From Phytohabitans sp036906915 (GTDB lineage: Bacteria; Actinomycetota; Actinomycetes; Mycobacteriales; Micromonosporaceae), in contig NZ_JBAKHX010000001.1 in NCBI RefSeq assembly GCF_036906915.1, positions 248,001 to 312,000 of the forward strand: DNA of 64,000 nt, in the 5' to 3' direction. Made by a program: the position numbers and the translations under genes. Below the pieces are notes generated by a model. The model had not been told where the DNA came from. It was given only the letters and a program-made list of their open reading frames with translations, and did not search any database. Of this stretch, positions 19,369 to 26,430 are shown one piece after another. How positions within the stretch are numbered: position 1 is the stretch's first letter; every line of letters starts with the position of its first letter.

Positions 19369-20202
19369 TCACGCGCTGGCGACGATCCGGTTGACGCAGC
19401 TCCCGAGCCCCTCCACGGTCGTGACGAGGCGCTGGCCGGCCCGCAGGTATCGCGGAGGCTTTCGCGCGTGGCCGACGCCGCCCGGCGTGCCGGTCGCGAT
19501 CACGTCGCCGGGCCGCAGGGTGATCATCGTCGAGACGTACTCGACCAGGTCGACCGGGTCGAAGAGCAGGTCGCCGGTGTTGTCCCGCTGTACGGTCTCG
19601 CCGTCGAGCTCGGTGCTGATGTCGACCTTCGGGCGCACCCCGCCGGGCAGTTCGTCGGGGGTGACCAGGTGCGGACCGAGCGGCGTGGTGGCCTCCCAGG
19701 TCTTGCCCTGGAGCCATTCCTTGGTGCGAAACTGCCAGTCTCGGCAGGTCACGTCGTTGAGCACGGTGAACCCGGCGATGGCGTCCTCGGCCGAGGCTCC
19801 CCTGGCCCGGCGTACGGGCGTGCCGACGACGACGGCGAGCTCGCACTCCCAGTCGAACGCGCCGGTCTCGGGCGGCAGCACGATGTCGTCGCCGGCGCCG
19901 ACGAGGGCCTCGGCGTACTTGGCGAACAGTGTTGGGTACCGCGGCAGGTCGCGGCCCATCTCGAGGATGTGGTTGCGGTAGTTGAGGCCGACACAGATGA
20001 TCTTTCCCGGCCGCGGCACGACCGGCGCGTACTCGGCACCGCGGCGCTCGTGTGACGGCCCGTCCGCGGCCGCCCGCTCCCGCCATCCCGGTGCGGCCAG
20101 CAGCGCCCCGACGTCGGCGGCGCCCAGGTCGACCAGGCGGTCGTCATCGGCCCGTACCGCTCGGGTGGCGCCCTCGGCGGTGCGGATGGTGGCCAGTTTC
20201 AT
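19369..20202 (-). CDS. fumarylacetoacetate hydrolase (FAH) family protein
   Basis: This 277-residue protein has a short N-terminal domain (MKLATIRTAEGATRAVRADDD) and a FAH C-terminal domain. Metal and substrate motifs are visible: KIICVGLNYRNHILEM, DWECELAVVVG, GFTVLNDVTCRDWQ and MITLRPGDVIATGTPGGVGHARKPP. The family hydrolyses or decarboxylates acylpyruvates and related 2-keto acids with a divalent metal, often in aromatic catabolism. The exact substrate is not clear because no catabolic neighbours are present. An inverted repeat about 55 bases upstream may be its operator. Confidence 0.9.
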   Translation of the reverse strand: MKLATIRTAEGATRAVRADDDRLVDLGAADVGALLAAPGWRERAAADGPSHERRGAEYAPVVPRPGKIICVGLNYRNHILEMGRDLPRYPTLFAKYAEALVGAGDDIVLPPETGAFDWECELAVVVGTPVRRARGASAEDAIAGFTVLNDVTCRDWQFRTKEWLQGKTWEATTPLGPHLVTPDELPGGVRPKVDISTELDGETVQRDNTGDLLFDPVDLVEYVSTMITLRPGDVIATGTPGGVGHARKPPRYLRAGQRLVTTVEGLGSCVNRIVASA

Positions 20203-20257
20203 CAGTGCGGTCCTTCCACGCGACAGGCGAACAGCATGACGCCGGCGCGGTGGAGGT

Positions 20258-20290
20258 AACACAGAGTTCTTCAGAGCAGAACGCTGTGTT
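20258..20290. promoter_or_regulatory. inverted repeat, possible operator of the FAH gene
   Basis: The arms AACACAGAGTTCT (20258-20270) and AGAACGCTGTGTT (20278-20290) are inverted copies with one mismatch and a 7-base spacer. The centre is about 70 bases before the FAH start. Size and symmetry suit a dimeric repressor, but no candidate regulator lies beside it, so the role is inferred. Confidence 0.5.
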
Positions 20291-20360
20291 TCCCGCACCG
20301 CGTCGGCGCCTTGCGCTCCCGGCGGTGACACCCCGGCCCAAGCGCGCCCCTCTCCCCGCC

Positions 20361-20438
20361 GATCAATGGCTAACGCACGTGCTTTGATCTCCATTCCGCG
20401 TGCATTTGCCCCTGATCGAGGCGATACTCCTTGATCGG
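20361..20438 (+). repeat. palindromic intergenic repeat, copy B
   Basis: The arms at 20361-20382 and 20396-20417 pair over 16 of 22 positions and enclose a 13-base loop. The downstream box ATACTCCTTGATCGG (20424-20438) matches the flanking box of copies A and C. This copy is the most degenerate. It lies in the gene-poor stretch between the FAH gene and the NRPS operon. Confidence 0.75.
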
Positions 20439-21030
20439 CGCCTGAGCAAGGAGGTGGCGGAGGATGACCCGGCAGGTTTGCTGCGCCCGTCACGCGGCGA
20501 GCCCCGGCAGCCGCACGGCGCGGCACCACCCACCGACAGCAGCGCGAGCCGTTCCGGGCCCTACCCGGACCTGGTGCTGCTCGACGGCGACACCTTCCTC
20601 ATGTGCATCACCGATCCCGACCGCAACCGCCCCGAGGGCGGCGCCAGCTCCGCCGGCAACCTAGGCTTCCGCTGCGCCGCCACCGGAAGCGCAGGTTGCA
20701 ACGACCACGCCAGGCTCCAGGTATCTGTCCTCCTCGAACACCGCCCAGTGCATCGATGGTCGACTCCTTAACGTCCACTATGGAAACGCTTGAGGAGTAG
20801 CACAAACACACGGCCAGCCTTTCGGGCAAGTGCTCCGGATTTGTTGTGTAGCAGGGCATCCGTCGCACATCGGCCACTACAAGATCGCGGGTTGCCGCAC
20901 ACATCGATGGCTGTTATCTTCCTCGCAAGCCACGGGGGAACGGCGACTCGACGCAGTGCAGCGGTCTGTCGCCGTCCTCGTCCCGGGTGTCGAGGAGGAT
21001 CCTGTCTTGCTAATCTACAATGGACAGACT
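20439..21030. other. gene-poor stretch upstream of the NRPS operon, with a possible gene remnant
   Basis: No convincing complete gene is seen. On the plus strand around 20571-20690 one frame reads LDGDTFLMCITDPDRNR, a gap, then SSAGNLGFRCAA. This resembles the C-terminal end of formylglycine-generating-enzyme (SUMF1) family proteins, which typically end NLGFRC. There is no matching N-terminal part, so at most it is a decayed remnant. The interval 20800-21030 has lower GC than its surroundings and no gene; it contains a TACAAT -10-like hexamer at 21016-21021. Confidence 0.35.
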
Positions 21031-21042
21031 GAGAGCGCTCTC
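21031..21042. promoter_or_regulatory. perfect palindrome at the NRPS operon promoter, probable operator
   Basis: GAGAGCGCTCTC is a perfect 12-bp palindrome with the central AGCGCT core typical of LacI-family operators (compare the CebR site at 3989). It begins ten bases after the TACAAT hexamer at 21016-21021, so a bound repressor would cover the start of transcription. The first operon gene begins 35 bases later and lacks a clear ribosome site. The cognate regulator is not identified. Confidence 0.55.
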
Positions 21043-21077
21043 TCGGTCCAATTCGGACTCCAATCGACCCCTCCCCG

Positions 21078-21677
21078 ATGAGCACGCCCACCGGCGCAGA
21101 GACCGTGGTCAAGCAGTACGTCGACGATCTCACCTTGGCCCTCGCCCAGCTCGAGACCGGCGCGATGACCGACGTGCTGGAGACGCTGGTCCTCGCGCTG
21201 CGCGCCGGCGACCGGGTCTTCGTGGCCGGCAACGGCGGCAGCAGCACGGCCGCCATCCACATCGCCAGCGACCTGACCGCGGCCTCAGACGGGCTCAGCG
21301 CCGCACCGCACGCCGTCGCGTTGACGGAAAACGTCGCCCGGGTCACGGCCATCGCCAACGACTTTTCCTACGACGAGATCTTCTCCCGCCAGCTCGCCGG
21401 CTGGGGCAGGCCCCGCGACGTGGTGCTGCTCTTGAGCGTCAGCGGCCACTCAGCCAACCTGGTGCGGGCGGCCAAGGTCGGTCGAGAACTGGGGATGACC
21501 GTGCTGGCGGCGCTCGGCAACGCCGGCGAGATCGCGCGGCTCGCTGACCGCTCCGTCATCTTCGGCCAGGCCGACTACGGCCTCACCGAGGATCTGCACG
21601 TGGCGCTCGGCCACATGGCGGTGCGGGTGCTGCGCGGAGGCGACGCTTGCCGATACACGGATGGGCGAGCCCGGTGA
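21078..21677 (+). CDS. SIS-domain sugar-phosphate isomerase, GmhA-like
   Basis: This 199-residue protein is a single SIS (sugar isomerase) domain. The phosphate-binding segment FVAGNGGSSTAAIHIASDL and the second Ser-rich loop LLLSVSGHSANLVRAAK are intact, and the length and motifs match D-sedoheptulose-7-phosphate isomerases (GmhA) and relatives. It would convert a ketose phosphate to an aldose phosphate in the cytoplasm. It opens the ten-gene NRPS operon, and its stop overlaps the next start (GTGA). With the glycosyltransferase, HAD phosphatase and sugar O-methyltransferase it suggests that a dedicated sugar, possibly a heptose, is made for the product. The substrate is an inference. Confidence 0.8.
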   Translation: MSTPTGAETVVKQYVDDLTLALAQLETGAMTDVLETLVLALRAGDRVFVAGNGGSSTAAIHIASDLTAASDGLSAAPHAVALTENVARVTAIANDFSYDEIFSRQLAGWGRPRDVVLLLSVSGHSANLVRAAKVGRELGMTVLAALGNAGEIARLADRSVIFGQADYGLTEDLHVALGHMAVRVLRGGDACRYTDGRAR

Positions 21678-22714
21678 GTCATAACAGCTCCAGGGTTTTC
21701 CTCGCGATCCGCTACTTCGTCGGCCTCTTCGGGCTGACCCTGACGCGCACCTCGCCCAAGCTCACCAGCTACCGGATCCACTCCGGCAAGGGGCGCCACG
21801 ACGAATCGCGGCCCCTCCCGGCCGGCATGGCCGAGGTGCTCGACGACCGGCACCCCGACCTCGTGGAGCTACGCACGCGGTACAGCAGCCTGGACTCACC
21901 GTTCAAGCCTGGCAGCTTCTGGCGGCGCAGCCGCCGCCTGCGCGATCTGAACCTCGCTTACTTCCGCGGCGACAACGCCTACGTCTGGCAGCTACGCCAG
22001 CTCGGCGACAATGCCCGCCTGAAGTTCTTCCTCTTCGCGCGGTACGTCAGCGCCCTCGACACCCACAAGCTCCTGGAGCGCACGAGCGAAGACGGCGCCT
22101 TCGGCTGCTGGAGCTTCGACTTCCACGCACTGCCGACCTCCAGCCGAGACCTCCTGGACTCCATCAACGAGATGTACTTCCTGGACCGGCACTGGGGACT
22201 GCTGTCCAGGATGGACTTCACCGTCGTCGACATCGGCGCCGGATACGGCCGCCTCGCCCACCGCATGGTCGAGAGCGTTCCCGACCTGAAGCGCTACCTG
22301 TGCGTCGACGCGATCCCGGAATCGACGTTCCTCAGCGAGCAGTACCTGAGGTACCGCGCGGTCGACCACAAGGCGACCGTGCTGCGGCTCGACGAGGTGG
22401 CCGACCGGCTGGCGGCGGAGCGGCCTGACCTGGCGGTCAACATCCACAGCTTCTCCGAGATGCCGGCCGCCGTGATCGAGGCCTGGATCGCCCTGCTGGC
22501 GCGCTCCGGCGTGCCCGCCCTCATGATCGTGCCCAACGAGGGCGACCAGCTGCTGAGCCTGGAAGACGACTACGTGCGGCTCGACTTCGGCCCGGTGCTG
22601 GAGCGCCACGGATACGTGCTCGCCGCACGCGAGCCGACCATCACCGACCCGGACGTGCGCGAGCTGGTCGGGGTCGGCGACTGGTTCATGCTCTATCGCC
22701 GAGCCACACCATGA
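21674..22714 (+). CDS. putative sugar O-methyltransferase
   Basis: The 346-residue product has an N-terminal helical region (RVFLAIRYFVGLFG, HPDLVELRTRYSSLDSPF) and a class I SAM-dependent methyltransferase fold. Its glycine loop TVVDIGAGYGRLAHRM lies near residue 186, followed by YLCVDAIPESTFL. It resembles the putative sugar O-methyltransferase family found in capsule and secondary-metabolite loci. It would transfer methyl from SAM to a sugar hydroxyl, probably the sugar attached to the peptide. GTG 21674 was chosen because it overlaps the upstream stop and no ribosome site supports the earlier in-frame start at 21647. Confidence 0.75.
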   Translation: MSHNSSRVFLAIRYFVGLFGLTLTRTSPKLTSYRIHSGKGRHDESRPLPAGMAEVLDDRHPDLVELRTRYSSLDSPFKPGSFWRRSRRLRDLNLAYFRGDNAYVWQLRQLGDNARLKFFLFARYVSALDTHKLLERTSEDGAFGCWSFDFHALPTSSRDLLDSINEMYFLDRHWGLLSRMDFTVVDIGAGYGRLAHRMVESVPDLKRYLCVDAIPESTFLSEQYLRYRAVDHKATVLRLDEVADRLAAERPDLAVNIHSFSEMPAAVIEAWIALLARSGVPALMIVPNEGDQLLSLEDDYVRLDFGPVLERHGYVLAAREPTITDPDVRELVGVGDWFMLYRRATP

Positions 22715-24399
22715 CCGAGAGCGTCCAGTTGACCTGGGGGCAGCGGTTCGTCTGGGACATCCTGGAGTCGCTGGCCCCGGTCAACCACTACATCAACCTC
22801 CGGTTCCGGGTGCACCTGCCCGGCGACGCCACCCTCGATGGTGTGCGAGGTGCCCTGCACACCCTGGTCCGTCGCCACGAGTCGCTGCGTACCCGATTCC
22901 CCGCCGGCGCGGACGGTGAGCCACGGCAGCAGGCCGATCCCGCGGGCGACCTGCCGGTGGAGATCCGCGAGACCGAGCCCGGCCGCGTACGCCGGCTCGC
23001 CGAGCAGGAGGAGGAACGGCTCTGGCGAGAGCCGTTCCGGCACGACATCCAGTGGCCGCTCAGGGTGAGCGTGGTCGTCGCCGACGGCCGCCCCCGGCAG
23101 GCCGTGTTCGTGTTCTCCCATCTCGCCGTCGACGCCTGGGGATGCGCGGTGCTTCGCAGGGAGTTCCTCGACCTGTTGCGAGGCGGCGGCGCCGAGCGGG
23201 CACTGGCCGGCTGGCAGCCGCGCGACCGGGCCGCGTTCGAGGTGTCCGCGCCGGGGCGCAAGGCCAACGACCTGTCCCTTGCCTACTGGCGCCGGATGCT
23301 CCAGATCGCGCCGCAGACCGCCTTCCCCACGCTGCGTGAGGCCGGCGAGACCCCGCTGTTCCCCGGCGTCGGCCTCCACTCGGTGGCGCTGGCGGCGGCC
23401 GCGCAGGCTCTCGCGACACGGCACCGGGTCGGACCGGCCGCCGTCCTGCTCGCCGCGCTGTCGACGGTCGTCGGCATCAGGACCGGCACGGACGCCGTGC
23501 CGCTGCTGCTCGCGACCGGCAACCGCTTCACGCCGGTCGACGCAGCCTCGGTGGGCACCTTCTATCAGGCCGCGCCGGCGCTGATACGGCTCGACGCCGG
23601 GTCGCTGGCCGGCACCATCCGCAGCGCGCACCAGGCGTCGACGATGGCGGCCCTGCGCGGCCAGAGCGACCCGCGCGACGTCGCGCGGCTTCTCGGCGCC
23701 GTGAAGACCCGGCGGGGCGTCGACTTCGACCTGCAGAGCACGGTCAACGTCGTGCCCGAGCCGGGAAGCGTGCGCATGCCGCCGGCCGTCCACGACGTCG
23801 CCGCGTTGCGGGAGATGACCGCGTCCACGCTCGTGTCCGACCTCGAGGGCCGAGACAACGAACGGCTGAAGCTGTACGTGCACGTCAAGGCCCTGCGCTC
23901 GCGCGCCGTCATCGAGCTGTTCTGCGACAGCCGCTACCTGTCCGCCTCCGGCGCGCGGAAGGTCCTGGCCGGGCTGGAACTGGTGCTGATCGAGATGCTC
24001 GACGCCGGCGACCTGACCATCGACCGCGTCGCCGACCTGGTCGGGATCGCGCCGCTCGGCCGGTCACCGAGCTGCGCCCTCGTCGACAACTGCTGGATCG
24101 ACGTGGACGCCGTACGCCGGATGGTCGCCGGCCTGCCGGAGACGATCGCGTCACAGGTGTTCGTGGACAGTCCGGACGGCGGGCCCGCCCGGCTGGTGGC
24201 GTACGTAGTGGCGGCGAGACCCGCCACGCCCGAAGGGTTGCACGCCGCCTTGATGGGCAGGCTCGACGGGCACCTGACCATGACGCCGCAGTGGTACGTC
24301 ATCTGCCACGACGCGCCTGCCCGGCCGGAGTCCCGCGCCGGCTGGGAGCGGCAGCCGGTGCTCGCGCAAGGCACCGGCCGAGACAGCGAGGGAGGCTAG
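22711..24399 (+). CDS. free-standing condensation-domain protein with degenerate HHxxxDG motif
   Basis: The 562-residue product begins like an NRPS condensation domain (LTWGQRFVWDILESLAPVNHYINL, ALHTLVRRHESLRTRF). The active-site motif HHxxxDG reads S136-H-L-A-V-D141-A142. The catalytic second His (137) and the structural Asp are kept, while the first His is Ser and the Gly is Ala. Residues 1-430 cover both halves of the domain. The last 110 residues (IDVDAVRRMVAGLPE ... LVAYVVAARPATPEGLHAALMGRL) resemble the small C-terminal subdomain of an adenylation domain without its catalytic part. A role in peptide or ester bond formation on a carrier protein is inferred. ATGA overlap with the previous gene. 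Confidence 0.8.
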   Translation: MTESVQLTWGQRFVWDILESLAPVNHYINLRFRVHLPGDATLDGVRGALHTLVRRHESLRTRFPAGADGEPRQQADPAGDLPVEIRETEPGRVRRLAEQEEERLWREPFRHDIQWPLRVSVVVADGRPRQAVFVFSHLAVDAWGCAVLRREFLDLLRGGGAERALAGWQPRDRAAFEVSAPGRKANDLSLAYWRRMLQIAPQTAFPTLREAGETPLFPGVGLHSVALAAAAQALATRHRVGPAAVLLAALSTVVGIRTGTDAVPLLLATGNRFTPVDAASVGTFYQAAPALIRLDAGSLAGTIRSAHQASTMAALRGQSDPRDVARLLGAVKTRRGVDFDLQSTVNVVPEPGSVRMPPAVHDVAALREMTASTLVSDLEGRDNERLKLYVHVKALRSRAVIELFCDSRYLSASGARKVLAGLELVLIEMLDAGDLTIDRVADLVGIAPLGRSPSCALVDNCWIDVDAVRRMVAGLPETIASQVFVDSPDGGPARLVAYVVAARPATPEGLHAALMGRLDGHLTMTPQWYVICHDAPARPESRAGWERQPVLAQGTGRDSEGG

Positions 24400-24400
24400 C

Positions 24401-25705
24401 GTGCTGTCCGTCATCATGCCCACGTACAACCAGGTCAAGTGCCTGGAGCTGACCCTCGGCTCACTCGCCCGCCAGACGGCCGGTCGAGACCAGTTCGAGG
24501 TGGTCGTGGTCGACGACGCGTCCACACAGGATGTGCGGGCGGTGGTCCGCCGCTTCGAGTCGCGGCTGCGGCTACGGTACGTGCGGCACGAGTCCAACCG
24601 GGGCAGGTCGGCCGCGCGGAACTTTGGTGTGGCCCAGTCCCGGGCCGACTGGCTGCTGCTGATGGACGCCGACTCCTACGCCGCTCCGGACCTCGTCGAG
24701 CGGCACCTGCGCCACCCCGGCGACACCCATCCGGCGGTCGTGTACGGCCGGCGCGTCGAGCCCAGCTGGGGCACCTTCTCAGCTTTGCTTCAAGCGGTGC
24801 CCGACGAGGCCGACCTCCTGCCGATGGAGGGTGACCACCGCGATCCGCCGCTGCGGGACGGCGACGCGGGCTTCGACGTATACCGGCGCACCGCGTGGAT
24901 GTTCGGCTTCACACACAACCTCTCACTCCCCCGCGACCTGTACCTACGGGTCGGAGGATTCGACGAGGCGTTCGTCCAATGGGGATACGAGGACACCGAC
25001 TTCACCTACCGGATCTACCGGCACTTCGGGCGCGACAACAGCCGCTTCCGCTACGACCCCGATGCCGTCTGCTACCACACGCCGCACTTCCGCGACTGGT
25101 ACACCGAATGGGAGAACACCAAGCCTGTCCTGCCCTACCTGGTGCGCAAGTACCGGCACTACGACGTCGAGTTCTTCACCCATCCGTCCGGCGACCACCG
25201 CCGGGTCGCCCGGACCCTGCCGTTCTACGAGGACTGCCGGGAGTTCATCCGCGACCATCCGGCCCGGATCGCCGGCGACGCCGTCCGCAAGGCCATCGGC
25301 CTGCCAGACTCGGCGAGCAGCCTGTGGATCGGGTTCGACGTCGACTCGGCGGCGTCCGCCGGCCGGGCGACGAGCATCGACCACGCGCTGCCGTTCGGGC
25401 CCGACAACCCGCACCTGTTCGGTGTCCGCACGCCCTACCCGGACGGTTCCTTCGACTACGCCGTACACGTCGACCTGTGGCGCATGCTCACGCCGATCGA
25501 CCTGTCCGCGCTGATCATCGACAGCCTCCGCGTGGCGGACACGGCGCTGCTTGTGCGGTCGAAAGGGCTCCGCCGGGATTCCGCCGACGGCATCGGGATG
25601 ATCGACGACCTGGACTACTTCCTGTCCATCGTCGACCCGCGATACGACGCCTCGATCTCCTACGAAGACGACGAGATCGCCGTCGTCAGGCTGGGGCGGC
25701 GGTGA
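24401..25705 (+). CDS. family 2 glycosyltransferase
   Basis: This 434-residue cytoplasmic protein has a GT-A fold of the GT2 family in residues 1-235: SVIMPTYNQVKCLELTLGSL, VVVVDDAST, the metal-binding LLLMDADSYA and a late WGYEDTDFTYRIYR motif with the catalytic-base-type acidic pair. It would transfer a nucleotide-activated sugar to an acceptor. The C-terminal 200 residues (FFTHPSGDHRRVARTLPFYEDC ... YFLSIVDPRYDASISYEDDE) have no recognised fold and may bind the peptide or a carrier protein. The gene starts at GTG 24401, one base after the previous stop. Its place inside the NRPS operon suggests it glycosylates the peptide or makes a glycosylated starter. Confidence 0.85.
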   Translation: MLSVIMPTYNQVKCLELTLGSLARQTAGRDQFEVVVVDDASTQDVRAVVRRFESRLRLRYVRHESNRGRSAARNFGVAQSRADWLLLMDADSYAAPDLVERHLRHPGDTHPAVVYGRRVEPSWGTFSALLQAVPDEADLLPMEGDHRDPPLRDGDAGFDVYRRTAWMFGFTHNLSLPRDLYLRVGGFDEAFVQWGYEDTDFTYRIYRHFGRDNSRFRYDPDAVCYHTPHFRDWYTEWENTKPVLPYLVRKYRHYDVEFFTHPSGDHRRVARTLPFYEDCREFIRDHPARIAGDAVRKAIGLPDSASSLWIGFDVDSAASAGRATSIDHALPFGPDNPHLFGVRTPYPDGSFDYAVHVDLWRMLTPIDLSALIIDSLRVADTALLVRSKGLRRDSADGIGMIDDLDYFLSIVDPRYDASISYEDDEIAVVRLGRR

Positions 25706-26430
25706 CCGGCGGCCGGATCCGCGCCGTCGCCTTCGATCTCGACGGCACCCTCGTGGACCTCGAACGGTTCCACCACGAATCCCTGCTGCGGGCCGCGACA
25801 GAGGTCGGGGTCGAGCTCACCTGGGAGCGGGCGCGGCAGTGCATCCCGCATTTCATCGGCGGCCCCGACGCCGTGGTGGCGGCCGGCGTCGCTGCGCTGT
25901 CACCGGCCGAGGTCGCGCCTGCCGAGATACTCGCTGCGAAGCAGCGGTACTTCACGTCGGCGATCGGCGCCGTCGACCAGATCGTGCCGCGGACCGGGGT
26001 CGGTGAGATCCTGAACTGGCTGGCCAGCCGGGGCGTTCCGGTGGCTGTTGGCACCGTGACCGAGCGCGAGATCGCGCTGGGCATCCTGGGCCGGGCAGGG
26101 CTGCTGCCGCTGTTCGGGGAAAGCCGCGTGGTGACGTTGCGGGACGTGTCGCGGCTGAAGCCGGCACCCGACGTCTACCTGGAGACCGCGAGACGGCTCG
26201 ACGTGCCGCCGGCGAACCAGTTGGTCTTCGAAGATTCGCTCACGGGCATGGCCGCCGCGCGGTCGGCCGGCAGCCCGTTCGTCGCGATGCCGACGGTGCG
26301 CGCCCCGGACTACCTGGCGTCGGTCGGTGCGGCCGGGGCGTTGGCGGTCTTTCCCGGCTGGTGCCACTCCGGCCTGCTGCCCTTGCTCGCACACCTGCTG
26401 GCCACACCGGGAGGTGTCTACTATGGATGA
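25702..26430 (+). CDS. HAD-superfamily phosphatase
   Basis: The 242-residue protein has all HAD motifs: nucleophile and acid in AFDLDGTLVD, a C1-type cap domain, motif II VAVGTVTE, Lys of motif III in LKPAPDVYLE and the acidic pair FEDSLTGM. It resembles phosphoglycolate phosphatase and beta-phosphoglucomutase relatives, which act on phosphosugars. With the SIS isomerase in the same operon it could dephosphorylate a sugar-phosphate intermediate, as GmhB does in heptose pathways, though it is not GmhB-like in layout. GTG 25702 overlaps the glycosyltransferase stop; the 3' end overlaps the next start by eight bases. Confidence 0.8.
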   Translation: MTGGRIRAVAFDLDGTLVDLERFHHESLLRAATEVGVELTWERARQCIPHFIGGPDAVVAAGVAALSPAEVAPAEILAAKQRYFTSAIGAVDQIVPRTGVGEILNWLASRGVPVAVGTVTEREIALGILGRAGLLPLFGESRVVTLRDVSRLKPAPDVYLETARRLDVPPANQLVFEDSLTGMAAARSAGSPFVAMPTVRAPDYLASVGAAGALAVFPGWCHSGLLPLLAHLLATPGGVYYG

